Shown here: positions 25,477 to 35,100 of the stretch, piece after piece
How the letters are laid out: each line of letters starts with the position of its first letter
Position numbering within the stretch: position 1 is the first letter of the stretch
Assembly: GCA_963801985.1 (NCBI GenBank)
Contig: CAWDGV010000003.1
Span: 269,212-333,211, forward strand
Length of the DNA: 64,000 nucleotides
Origin: JABDQZ01 sp963801985
Lineage (GTDB): Bacteria; Pseudomonadota; Gammaproteobacteria; Chromatiales; Chromatiaceae
Direction of reading: 5' to 3'
Translations under genes and position numbers: made by a program
The notes under the pieces: generated by a model
Database searches by the model: none
Seen by the model: only the letters and a program-made list of their open reading frames with translations
Told to the model about the DNA's origin: nothing

Positions 25477-26336
25477 TGAAACTCATCATCGTTACCGGCC
25501 TGTCCGGTTCCGGTAAAAGTATTGCGTTACACTCCCTGGAAGACGAAGGCTATTACTGCATTGATAATATGCCGGTTTTCCTGCTGATTGCCTTTGCGAC
25601 CAATCTTGTTGAACAACCTGATGTCAATTTCGAGCTGACCGCTGTCGGTATCGACGCCCGTTCCGGCCCTGAAGACTTCTCCGAAATCCCGAGACTGGTG
25701 GAGAAACTTAAACAGGACGGCATCGATTGTGAAATCGTGGTACTCGAAGCCCAGGATGATGTTCTGATAAAACGTTTCAGCGAAACCCGGCGTAAACACC
25801 CGCTGACAGATGAGCACACGACGCTGGCCGAAGCCATTACGCAGGAACGCGAGCTCCTACAACCGCTGATCCTCGCCAGCGACCTCAGAATAGATACCAG
25901 TTACAGCAATCAGCACCAACTGCGCAAAACCATACGAACACGCGTTGCCCAGGCCGCTGAAAACAAGCTGTCGCTACAGATCGAGTCCTTTGGCTTCAAA
26001 CATGGCGTTCCCCGGGATGCGGACTTCGTGTTTGATATTCGCTGCCTGCCCAACCCCCACTGGCAGCAGGAGCTGCGGCCACTGACCGGCAAGGATAAAG
26101 CCGTTGCCGATTTCCTCGCAGAGCAGCCGGATACTAACAGGATGTTTAATGACATCAGCCGATTTATAGAAAACTGGATACCCAGTTTCCAGGCAGATGG
26201 CCGCTCCTACCTGACGGTTGCCATAGGCTGTACTGGCGGCCAGCATCGATCTGTTTATATGACAGAAAGATTGTGCGACTATTTCGAGCAGACAGAAATA
26301 ACAGCCATCCGAAGTCATCGGGAACTGGGAAGCTGA
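25476..26336 (+). CDS. rapZ: RNase adapter protein RapZ
   Basis: A 286-residue P-loop protein: Walker A GLSGSGKS (residues 8-15), the GIDARS-like segment, and the C-terminal IGCTGGQHRSVYMTERL domain. RapZ binds small RNAs and RNase E and controls amino-sugar synthesis in E. coli. The start overlaps hprK by one base (ATAATG), and the stop lies next to the EIIA gene. Confidence 0.96.
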   Translation: MKLIIVTGLSGSGKSIALHSLEDEGYYCIDNMPVFLLIAFATNLVEQPDVNFELTAVGIDARSGPEDFSEIPRLVEKLKQDGIDCEIVVLEAQDDVLIKRFSETRRKHPLTDEHTTLAEAITQERELLQPLILASDLRIDTSYSNQHQLRKTIRTRVAQAAENKLSLQIESFGFKHGVPRDADFVFDIRCLPNPHWQQELRPLTGKDKAVADFLAEQPDTNRMFNDISRFIENWIPSFQADGRSYLTVAIGCTGGQHRSVYMTERLCDYFEQTEITAIRSHRELGS

Positions 26337-26337
26337 T

Positions 26338-26751
26338 ATGGCAGCAGGCATTTTACTGGTCAGTCACAAGGGTGTTGCATCAACCATGCTGGAAACAGCC
26401 ACCAGGATCTGGCACCAGCAACCGGCCCACACTGATTATATCGAAGTCGAATTTGACGCAGATATCGAACAGACAGCCAGGCTGGCTGAAAAAAAGCTGA
26501 TGCAACTTGATGAAGGTGATGGTGTTCTGGTTTTAACCGATCTTGTCGGTGCGACGCCATGCAACCTGGTTTCCTCGATTTCACATTTGAACACGATTGT
26601 AGTTTCAGGCCTGAATTTACCCATGTTGATTCGCGCCTATAATTATTCACATAAGAATCTTGAAGAATTAGCTACGCTTGCAGTTGAAGGTGGCCAGCGT
26701 GGTATTGCCCGCCTCAACCCGACAGTGTGCAGTAACATTGCAGGTACATGA
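26338..26751 (+). CDS. PTS EIIA component, mannose/fructose family
   Basis: A 137-residue EIIA-Man-fold protein. H10 in LLVSHKGVAS is the expected phosphorylation site. The later LVLTDLVGATPCN motif is typical of the family. No EIIB, EIIC or EIID gene is near, so a sugar-transport role is unlikely. It lies one base after the rapZ stop, and its own stop overlaps the HPr start (ATGA). Confidence 0.93.
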   Translation: MAAGILLVSHKGVASTMLETATRIWHQQPAHTDYIEVEFDADIEQTARLAEKKLMQLDEGDGVLVLTDLVGATPCNLVSSISHLNTIVVSGLNLPMLIRAYNYSHKNLEELATLAVEGGQRGIARLNPTVCSNIAGT

Positions 26752-27023
26752 CCTTGCTTGAAAAAGAAGTCGAAATCATCAACCAGCTGGGATTGCACGC
26801 ACGTGCAGCAGCCAAGTTTGTCGCCACTGCCGGACAATATTCCGCCGAGGTCCATCTGGCCAGGAACAATCAGAAAATCAATGGCAAAAGCATTATGGGC
26901 GTTATGATGCTGGCTGCCAGTAAAGGCACTTTCCTCACGTTAATCACCGAAGGCAAAGACGAACAACAGGCAATGGATGCACTTACCGGTCTCATAGGGG
27001 ACCGGTTTGGAGAAGGGCAGTGA
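26748..27023 (+). CDS. ptsH: Phosphocarrier protein HPr
   Basis: A 91-residue HPr with both regulatory sites: the EI-phosphorylated H17 (GLHARAAAKF) and the HprK target S48 (GKSIMGVMML). It overlaps the EIIA gene upstream (ATGA) and EI downstream (GTGA). The pair HPr-Ser and HprK lets the chain sense cell energy state. Confidence 0.96.
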   Translation: MTLLEKEVEIINQLGLHARAAAKFVATAGQYSAEVHLARNNQKINGKSIMGVMMLAASKGTFLTLITEGKDEQQAMDALTGLIGDRFGEGQ

Positions 27024-28753
27024 CATTTTGCTGCAATGGTATCGGGATAAGCACAACTCATTCCATTGCAATCGGTAAAGTTCACAAGCTGCAGCGTGGC
27101 CCACTGCATATTCAGCCTCGCTGGGTTGGCCACGAGCAAATCAATGAAGAAATCCTGCATTTAAGAAACGCCATATCCCAGGCTCACATTGAGCTGACTT
27201 CGGTTCGTGACCAGCTACCGGCCAGTACCGCACCCGATATTGTTGAATTTATCAACACCCACCTGTTGATGATAGAAGACCAGGCTCTGGCTGAGGCCGT
27301 GGAAGAAATCATCACCCAGGAAGGCTGTGGCGCCGAATGGGCCTTGCAACTGCGCCGGAATACCCTGGTCAAAGTCTTCGATGATATGGAGGACCCCTAC
27401 CTGCGGACCCGCAAGGACGACCTCGACCACGTGGTAAACCTTATCCAGAAACGTCTGCTGAATTTCCAGGAAGAAGCCATTGATGACAACCTTGAAGGCA
27501 AGGTAATTGTCTCCCGGGACCTGACGCCTTCTGATACCATTTTGATGAGACACCAGGGCGTGATCGCTTTTGTCACCGAGTTTGGCGGCCCCATGTCACA
27601 TACTGCCATCCTGGCGCGCAGCCTGAACATACCAGCCATCGTCGGCGTAAGGTATGCAACCGACCTTTTTCGACAGGGTGAAACTATCGTGGTCGACGGT
27701 CTGCATGGCGTCGCCACCGGTTCACCTGAAAACGCCTTACTGAACCAGTTTAAACAGTGTCTTGAGGATGAGCGCGGTTACGAAGAAGCATTACATGAAT
27801 TGATTAAAATCCCATCCCTGACGACGGATGGCCAGGCTTTCAGCCTGATGGCTAACATCGAGTTGCCCGAAGACATTGAAGCAGCACTGAACAATGGCGC
27901 CTGCGCCATCGGGCTTTACCGCACCGAGTTTCTTTATATGAACCGCGCAACCATGCCGACTGAGCAGGAACACTTCGATGCTTACCTGGATATCGTTCGC
28001 AACCTTAATGGCTTACCACTGACCATACGCACTCTCGACCTGGGCGCTGATAAAACCACCAGCTATACCCAGCCGTCATCCAGCAATCCCGCACTGGGTT
28101 TGCGCGCCATTCGTTTATGCCTTAAAGAAACCGAGCTTTTTAAAACCCAGCTACGCGCCATCCTGCGTGTATCCGCATTCGGCCCGGTACGCCTGATGCT
28201 GCCCATGTTGACTACCGTCCGCGAAATCGAACAGGCCAAAAGCTTAATCAGTAACATCCAGACCGAATTGCGCGTTGAAGGTATAAGCTTTAATCAAGAC
28301 ATACCGATTGGTGGCATGATCGAAGTACCGGCAGCTGCGCTTGAGGCCAGGAGTTTTGCCCGGCAGCTGGATTTCCTCTCCATTGGCACCAATGACCTGA
28401 TTCAGTATACGCTGGCTATTGACCGGGTAGATGAAGAAGTCAATTACCTGTACGACCCCATGCATCCAGCGATTATAAAGTTGATCAAAGTATCCATCGA
28501 TGCAGCCGGCGAGCACAATATCCCGATCAGTATGTGCGGGGAAATGGCGGGTGACCCGCGCTATATCGCGCTGCTGGCTGGACTGGGCCTGCGTGAATTC
28601 AGTATGCAGCCCAACTCATTGCTCAAGGCAAAACAGTCATTATTGGCGATTAATCTCCAGCGCATCAGCCAGCAGACAGATGAAATCCTCTATTCACTTG
28701 ATCATGATGACAGTGACACCCTGCTGGAAAAACTGATGCAAATCACCCACTGA
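27020..28753 (+). CDS. ptsI: PTS enzyme I
   Basis: A 577-residue phosphoenolpyruvate-protein phosphotransferase. The phospho-His domain has H194 in GGPMSHTAILA. The C-terminal TIM barrel has GLYRTEFLYM, RTLDLGADKT, IGTNDLIQYTLAIDR and the active-site cysteine in SMCGEMAGD. It lacks the N-terminal GAF domain of EI-Ntr (PtsP), so it is a normal EI. The start is GTG overlapping the HPr stop (GTGA). Confidence 0.96.
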   Translation: MTFCCNGIGISTTHSIAIGKVHKLQRGPLHIQPRWVGHEQINEEILHLRNAISQAHIELTSVRDQLPASTAPDIVEFINTHLLMIEDQALAEAVEEIITQEGCGAEWALQLRRNTLVKVFDDMEDPYLRTRKDDLDHVVNLIQKRLLNFQEEAIDDNLEGKVIVSRDLTPSDTILMRHQGVIAFVTEFGGPMSHTAILARSLNIPAIVGVRYATDLFRQGETIVVDGLHGVATGSPENALLNQFKQCLEDERGYEEALHELIKIPSLTTDGQAFSLMANIELPEDIEAALNNGACAIGLYRTEFLYMNRATMPTEQEHFDAYLDIVRNLNGLPLTIRTLDLGADKTTSYTQPSSSNPALGLRAIRLCLKETELFKTQLRAILRVSAFGPVRLMLPMLTTVREIEQAKSLISNIQTELRVEGISFNQDIPIGGMIEVPAAALEARSFARQLDFLSIGTNDLIQYTLAIDRVDEEVNYLYDPMHPAIIKLIKVSIDAAGEHNIPISMCGEMAGDPRYIALLAGLGLREFSMQPNSLLKAKQSLLAINLQRISQQTDEILYSLDHDDSDTLLEKLMQITH

Positions 28754-28855
28754 GACACCCTTCTCAATCCGCTTAATTATTCTGTGATACAAGCCCGTTT
28801 ACAGGTTAAACTTCATCCTGTTGAAGTAATTTTTCTGGCATGAAGTTAACCTGGC

Positions 28856-30208
28856 ATGAGCACAAACAGATCTGATCTGGACAGATACGAAAGCATACGC
28901 AGCATCATTGACGATGGCGCGATTAAGCGCGCCAGTCGAATGCTGAATGCTTTATCGCCCGGTGAAATTGCCCATTTACTGGAGTCATTACCACCTGAAG
29001 AACGTGCTGTTCTATGGGACCTGGTAAACCCCGATCTCGATGGCGAAATCCTGGTACAGGTTACTGATGACGTTCGTGAATACCTGATCAGCCAGATGGA
29101 CCGCTCTGAACTGCTCTCGGCAGCCGAAGGTCTGGATCTTGATGACCTGGCTGACCTTATCGAAGAGTTGCCACGCGCCATCACTTCACAGGTTATGGCT
29201 TCGCTGGATAGCCAGCATCGCCAGCGTCTTGAGGCCGTACTTTCCTATCCGGATGACACTGCCGGCCACCTGATGAACACCGATACAGTGACAGTTCGTC
29301 CGGAAGTGACACTGGAAGTGGTGTTACGCTATTTACGCCAGTTAGGTGAAAAGGTACCAGTTGATACTGACTCCCTGATCGTGGTTAACCGCGAAGACAA
29401 GTACCTGGGCATTCTCAAACTGGCAGCCCTGGTCAGTCACGATATTTCTGACAGTGTTGCCGAAGTCATGACATTGACCGTACAGCCCTTTGAGGCAATG
29501 GCTGACAAGGCTGAAGTTGCCCGGCAATTTGAACAGAATGACCTGATATCAGCTCCAGTGGTTGACGACAACGGCACGCTGCTTGGCCGGATCACCATCG
29601 ATGATATCGTTGACGTCATCCGTGAAGAGGGTGAGCACCAGTTCATGAGCCAGGCTGGTCTCTCCGAAGATGAAGACATGTTTGCGCCGGTTTTGTTAAG
29701 TACCCGCCGACGCGCCGTCTGGCTGGGTGTCAACCTGGTTACGGCCTTTATGGCATCCTGGGTCATCGGCCTGTTCGAAGCCACCATCGACAAGGTAGTC
29801 GCCCTGGCAGTATTAATGCCGATTGTCGCCAGTATGGGGGGCATTGCCGGCAGCCAGACCCTGACCCTGACAATACGCGGTATAGCACTTGGCCAGCTGT
29901 CATCCAGCAATATCCGCTGGCTGATTCTCAAAGAGCTCGCCGTTGGATCCATTAACAGCCTGATCTGGGCATTTGTGGTTGCCGTGATTGCCGGTCTCTG
30001 GTTTGGCGACACGCAAATCGCATTACTGATCGCCGTTGCCTTGAGCATCAACCTCGTGATTGCCGCCATCACGGGAACCATGCTGCCTATACTGCTGGAT
30101 AGAATCGGGATTGACCCGGCTTTGGCCGGTTCTGTGTTATTAACCACCGTTACCGACATTGTTGGCTTTTTTGCCTTCCTTGGCCTGGCAACCATTTTTC
30201 TGCTTTGA
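28856..30208 (+). CDS. mgtE: Magnesium transporter MgtE
   Basis: A 450-residue MgtE: an N-terminal MgtE-N domain, two CBS domains (about 130-255) and five C-terminal transmembrane helices. The pore segment AVLMPIVASMGGIAGSQ is diagnostic. CBS domains close the channel at high Mg2+. The stop overlaps the TTG start of the next gene. A similar PTS-mgtE order is common in this class. Confidence 0.96.
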   Translation: MSTNRSDLDRYESIRSIIDDGAIKRASRMLNALSPGEIAHLLESLPPEERAVLWDLVNPDLDGEILVQVTDDVREYLISQMDRSELLSAAEGLDLDDLADLIEELPRAITSQVMASLDSQHRQRLEAVLSYPDDTAGHLMNTDTVTVRPEVTLEVVLRYLRQLGEKVPVDTDSLIVVNREDKYLGILKLAALVSHDISDSVAEVMTLTVQPFEAMADKAEVARQFEQNDLISAPVVDDNGTLLGRITIDDIVDVIREEGEHQFMSQAGLSEDEDMFAPVLLSTRRRAVWLGVNLVTAFMASWVIGLFEATIDKVVALAVLMPIVASMGGIAGSQTLTLTIRGIALGQLSSSNIRWLILKELAVGSINSLIWAFVVAVIAGLWFGDTQIALLIAVALSINLVIAAITGTMLPILLDRIGIDPALAGSVLLTTVTDIVGFFAFLGLATIFLL

Positions 30209-30993
30209 CTGGCCAGCCAAAACAAGTGCTCTTTCAACAGCGGGTAGATGGCAACCTGGCTACAGTCGAACAGGCCGGTAATACACGCACATTAATTTTT
30301 GATACCGGGCTGATACAGAGCCGGATTGATATCCACCATGCTGACAAGCTGCCCTTGCCCGGCAATCGACTAATGCTTTCGCATTTAATGTTTGGAAAAA
30401 TTCCTGACAACATACTCCTGGCAGGCTGTGGCGGAGGATCAATCGCCCGCTGGTTCAACGCCATGTTGCCCGACTGCCACGGCACTGCAATTGAAACTTC
30501 TGTGGAAATCATCGCCCTGGCGAGAAAGTACTTTGACTTCCCCGGCACTGATAGCAACTGGAACATCAGGCAGGATGACATACGCCAGTTTATCACCAGC
30601 AAGTTGCGCGCACAGGATGAGACCTATGACTTTATCCTGTTCGATATCGAAGAACATGGGGACACGCCTGCATGGCTGATACAGCCACAGTTTCTCGAGG
30701 ACTGCAAAAAACTTTTATCTGCCAACGGTGTCATAACTTTTAATATCGTGGCACGCACTGCCGAGGACTTCGCCCGGGCTCTCCTGCCTGTCCGCCAGGT
30801 TTTTCCGGGTAAAACCTATTGCCTGAACAGCCGGGATAGCCAGAACATCATGATAACGGCTTTTGCCAGCAGGCCAGACTCCCGGCAACTGGAGCAGACA
30901 GCGCAACAGGCAAAACAACGTTTTCATATTGAATATGATCTTATTTATCAGCAACTGTTGAAGGACAATCCTCCCGGCAGCGGTATATTTTAA
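30205..30993 (+). CDS. Spermidine-synthase-like SAM-dependent methyltransferase
   Basis: A 262-residue class-I methyltransferase-fold protein. Motif I is LLAGCGGGSIARWF, followed by the acidic loop AIETSVEIIALARKYF and DFILFDIEEHG. The layout fits spermidine-synthase-related proteins, but the aminopropyltransferase active-site pattern is incomplete, so the reaction is unknown. The start is TTG overlapping the mgtE stop (TTGA); no ATG lies near. Confidence 0.8.
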   Translation: MTGQPKQVLFQQRVDGNLATVEQAGNTRTLIFDTGLIQSRIDIHHADKLPLPGNRLMLSHLMFGKIPDNILLAGCGGGSIARWFNAMLPDCHGTAIETSVEIIALARKYFDFPGTDSNWNIRQDDIRQFITSKLRAQDETYDFILFDIEEHGDTPAWLIQPQFLEDCKKLLSANGVITFNIVARTAEDFARALLPVRQVFPGKTYCLNSRDSQNIMITAFASRPDSRQLEQTAQQAKQRFHIEYDLIYQQLLKDNPPGSGIF

Positions 30994-31015
30994 CCCTCAT
31001 CTTCCTGGAAATATT

Positions 31016-31408
31016 ATGAATAAAATCAGTCTGTACTCCCTTATCCTCCTGCTCGGCAGTACTGTGCATACGCTTCAGGCACAGCAACCAGACGATTCAC
31101 AGAACATCATGCAACAGATGGCGGCCATGGAAAGCTGCATGGCAAAAATAGATTACCGGGAACTTGAAGAGATGGAGCGTCGTTCCGGGGAAATTCATCA
31201 GCAACTTGACCAGTTTTGTACACAAGGTAACGAAGCGGAAGCCAAAAAAATCGCTTTGAAATTTTCAGATGAAGTAATGAAGAGCAAAACCATGCAGGCC
31301 ATGCAGGACTGCGCCAGCCTGATGCCGGGCATGCAACAGCAGCTTCAGGTACCTGATTTTGAACAACAGCTGAAGCAGCAGAGCATCTGTGAATTTATTA
31401 ATCAGTAA
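31016..31408 (+). CDS. Secreted hypothetical protein
   Basis: A 130-residue protein with a signal peptide (about residues 1-22, cut near LQA) and a mature part rich in glutamine and methionine. It has four cysteines (C41, C63, C102, C126 approximately), which may form disulfides in the periplasm. I do not recognise the family. GGAAAT lies before the ATG. It follows the methyltransferase gene by 22 bases and is likely co-transcribed. Confidence 0.7.
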   Translation: MNKISLYSLILLLGSTVHTLQAQQPDDSQNIMQQMAAMESCMAKIDYRELEEMERRSGEIHQQLDQFCTQGNEAEAKKIALKFSDEVMKSKTMQAMQDCASLMPGMQQQLQVPDFEQQLKQQSICEFINQ

Positions 31409-31453
31409 GCCACTGATACTTCAGCAATTGTAACGACAGACATTCATGCCGAA

Positions 31454-31942
31454 CTAAACGCGTTTATATTCAGTACCCCTGCATTTCGGGCATGGAGGAA
31501 TATGACCGGCTTTTTCGAAATGCAATTGCTCACCACAACCGGTACATTCAAGCGTACCCGGGCCGGTAATTTCTCCGGTTTTGAAACGGCTGACACGTTT
31601 TGCTTTTTCAGCCAGTTCACGCAATTCCAGGCTGGTCTGGTCGGCAACGCTGGCAAACATATCAAACAGCCTGGTTTCAATTAACTGCACATCAAACTTG
31701 AACCAGTCCTTAAAATCCTGCCGGGTTTCCACCAGAAATTCTGCCGCATCCTTCATGTCCCTTTCGATATAGGTCGCAATTTTCTCTGCCTCTTCGCGGG
31801 ATAGCTCACCAAGCTCGACGGCCGTTTCCCGGGCATGATTGATGGCATTACCTAATACCGGGCCAGCTTTACTGACACGCTCGAGCATCGTTTCATATGC
31901 CGCCACCATTTTTTCAACAGTATCATTATTTTTATCGTTCAT
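31454..31942 (-). CDS. Zinc-ribbon protein, DUF1451/YbeL-like
   Basis: A 162-residue protein starting at the ATG at 31942, which has AAGGAG nine bases upstream; the longer frame to 32056 has no such support. A helical N-terminal part (about residues 1-115) is followed by a zinc ribbon with CTGCGEQ and CPKCRG. This layout matches DUF1451 (E. coli YbeL). Function is unknown. It is divergent from the large FAD oxidoreductase gene with 190 bases between. Confidence 0.85.
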   Translation of the reverse strand: MNDKNNDTVEKMVAAYETMLERVSKAGPVLGNAINHARETAVELGELSREEAEKIATYIERDMKDAAEFLVETRQDFKDWFKFDVQLIETRLFDMFASVADQTSLELRELAEKAKRVSRFKTGEITGPGTLECTGCGEQLHFEKAGHIPPCPKCRGTEYKRV

Positions 31943-32132
31943 TGCCTTCTCCTTGTAACTCTTAATTATAAGTATTGAACCAATATCGCGATAAAACAAT
32001 TGGTATTTCTCCTGTTTCAACACAATACCGCTGCCAGACTGTGCGTTTAATCGCAAGATTAGCCGAGCGTATCGCCAGTCATTGCGATAAAATATTTTTA
32101 AATATTCCTGATCTGTTTACACTGGCCCGGCA

Positions 32133-35100
32133 ATGACCGATCGAATTCGTGAAATTCCCTATAACTACACCTCGTTCTCGGACAGGGAAATTGTCATTCG
32201 CTACCTCGGCGAAGAGAACTGGCAGTTAATCGAACAACTGCGCGGCACCCGCCGCACGGGCCGTTCCGCACGTATGCTTTTCGAGGTACTGGGCGATATG
32301 TGGGTGGTGCAGCGTAATCCCTACCTGCAGGATGACCTGCTGCAGAACCCCGAACGCCAGAATGCCCTGACAGAGGCATTACATCACCGTCTTGACCAGT
32401 TTGAAGTCCGCCTGAACAACAACGAACAGGCCGAACAGTTATTAAAAGCGGCCCGGCAGTCGGTGCGCGATTTTGAAAACCGTTTTACCACCAATAAAAA
32501 ACTGCAGCATAAAGTCAGGCGGGCATTGACCGGCATTACCCGCAAGGACAATGTTGACTTTGGCGGACTGGCACGCGTCTCGCATTCCACTGATGCAACT
32601 GACTGGCGCGTTGAAATGCCCTTTGTAGTGATCACGCCTGACCGGGAAGACGAAGTTGCTGCCATCGTCAGGGCCTGCCTTGATTGCGGCTTGACCATTA
32701 TCCCCCGTGGCGGAGGCACCGGTTATACCGGGTCAGCCGTACCACTGGATGCCTATACCGCCATAATCAATACAGAAAAACTCGAAACACTGTCGGCGGT
32801 AGAGCAATACAAGCTGGCGGGTCATGACCAGGCCTCGCCCACAGTCAGGACAGGAGCCGGCGTGGTTACCCGTCGCGTCTCCGACCTTGCCAACCTACAC
32901 GGCCTGGCTTTTGCGGTTGACCCCACCTCGCAGGATGCCTCAACCATAGGTGGCAATATTGCCATGAATGCCGGCGGCAAAAAGGCTGTGCTATGGGGAA
33001 CAACCCTGGATAACCTGGTTACCTGGCGCATGGTAACGCCAGACGCAGACTGGCTGGAGGTCGAAAGACTGGATCACAACCTGGGTAAAATCCACGAACA
33101 GGAAAAAGTCCGTTTTCGTATTACGCGTTATGCCACAGATGGCAAGACGCGCAAGGAACTGCCGGAAATTATTGAAATACCCGGAAAGACTTTCAGGCAA
33201 TCCGGTCTGGGCAAGGATGTCACTGACAAGTTTCTATCCGGCCTGCCCGGGGTTCAGAAAGAGGGCTGCGACGGTTTAATCACTTCGGCACGCTTTGTTT
33301 TGCACCGTATGCCTCAGCATGGCCGCACCGTATGCCTGGAATTCTTTGGTACCGACATTTCCACCGCAGTCCCTGCAATTGTCGAAATCAAGGACTTTGT
33401 AGAACAGCAGGACGATGTATTGCTGCCAGGTCTTGAACATCTGGATGAGCGTTATATCAAGGCTGTAAAGTACTCCACCAAGTCATCTTCAGCCGAACAC
33501 GCAGGCCAGTTACCAAAAATGGTGCTGCTGGCAGATATCGTCTCTGACGATGAAGCCCGCCTGCACGAGGTAACCAACAAGGTTATTGAACTGGCCAGGC
33601 AGCGAAATGCCGAGGGCTTTATTGCGACCAGTCCGGAAGCCCGTCACCGCTTTTGGCTGGACCGTGCGCGCACCGCCGCCATCTCGGCGCATACCAATGC
33701 TTTCAAAATCAACGAAGATGTTGTCATACCACTGGATAGACTGACCGAATACAGCCGCGGTATAGAGCGCCTGAATATCGAGCAGTCCATTCGTAACAAG
33801 CTGGCGATCAAGCAGGATGTATTGGATTTTCTGCATACCGACCTGAATGCCCTGTGCCAGTGTGAAGATGATTCAGAAGAAAACCAGGCAATCCTGCACG
33901 ACAAGCAGATTGCAGCACAAAAACTGGTCAGCGCTTCAATCAAGAAATGGCAATCCCTTCTTGGGCAACTGGACAGCCCGGCCAGCAGTATTCCTATTCT
34001 GAACGAAACCGGGCAGGCCTTTATTCAACCAGACGACCGGTTACTTGACCTGATGTTAAGACGTGATTTACGTCACTCCTACCGCGATGAAATTGCATCT
34101 CCCCTGAAGGATATTTTCAGCGGACAGGAACTGGCCACGATTCGCGACAAGCTGGAACAGTTACATCAACAGCGCCGTTCATCCCGTTTATTTATTGCCC
34201 TGCACATGCATGCCGGTGATGGCAACGTGCACACCAATATCCCGGTGCATTCGCATGACTACGCCATGCTAACCGAAGCGGATCACCTGGTTGACAGGAT
34301 CATGGAACTGACCCTTTCACTCGGCGGCTCAATTTCCGGCGAGCACGGCATTGGCCTGACCAAGTTCCAGTACCTGGACGAAGAAAAAATCACCAACTTC
34401 GTGAACTACAAGAACAGGATTGATCCCAATGGTCACTTTAACCGCGGCAAGCTGCTGCCCGGTTCAGGCCTGCACGATGCCTACACGCCTTCGTTACAAC
34501 TGGTGCAACAGGAAGCCCTGATACTGGAAGAAAGCGAACTCGGCGCCCTGAATGACGACATCAAGCATTGTCTGCGCTGTGGCAAGTGCAAGCCGGTGTG
34601 CATGACTCATGTGCCGCGCGCCAACCTGTCCTATTCGCCACGCAACAAGATTCTTGGTACAGGCCTGATCATCGAAGCCTTTTTGTATGAAGAGCAGACC
34701 CGTCGCGGTCTTTCAGTACAACACTTTGATGAAATGAACGATGTTGCTGATCACTGCACCGTCTGCCACAAATGTGCGAACCCCTGCCCGGTCAATATTG
34801 ATTTTGGCGATGTCACCATCCGTATGCGCAAAATCCTGACCGAGCGAGGTCAAAAACGTTTCAATGCCGGCACCTGGGCAGCCATGAAACTGCTTAACGC
34901 CACAGACCCGCGCATGGTGAAAACATTGCGCCAGGTTATGCTGAAATGGGGTTTCAAGGGAATCACTTTCGGCCATGACCTGTTGCGTAAAACGCCGCTG
35001 CTTAAAAAGACAGACGCCACGCCGGGGACAACTACCGGCAACATCAGTGTCCGCGACCAGGTCACCGGCATGATGAGCCGGCCAATACGGGTCGAGCTGC

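Noticed and set aside
29437..30237. A 266-residue minus-strand ORF
   Set aside because: It is antisense to mgtE; its translation is rich in S, T, R and I without domain features.
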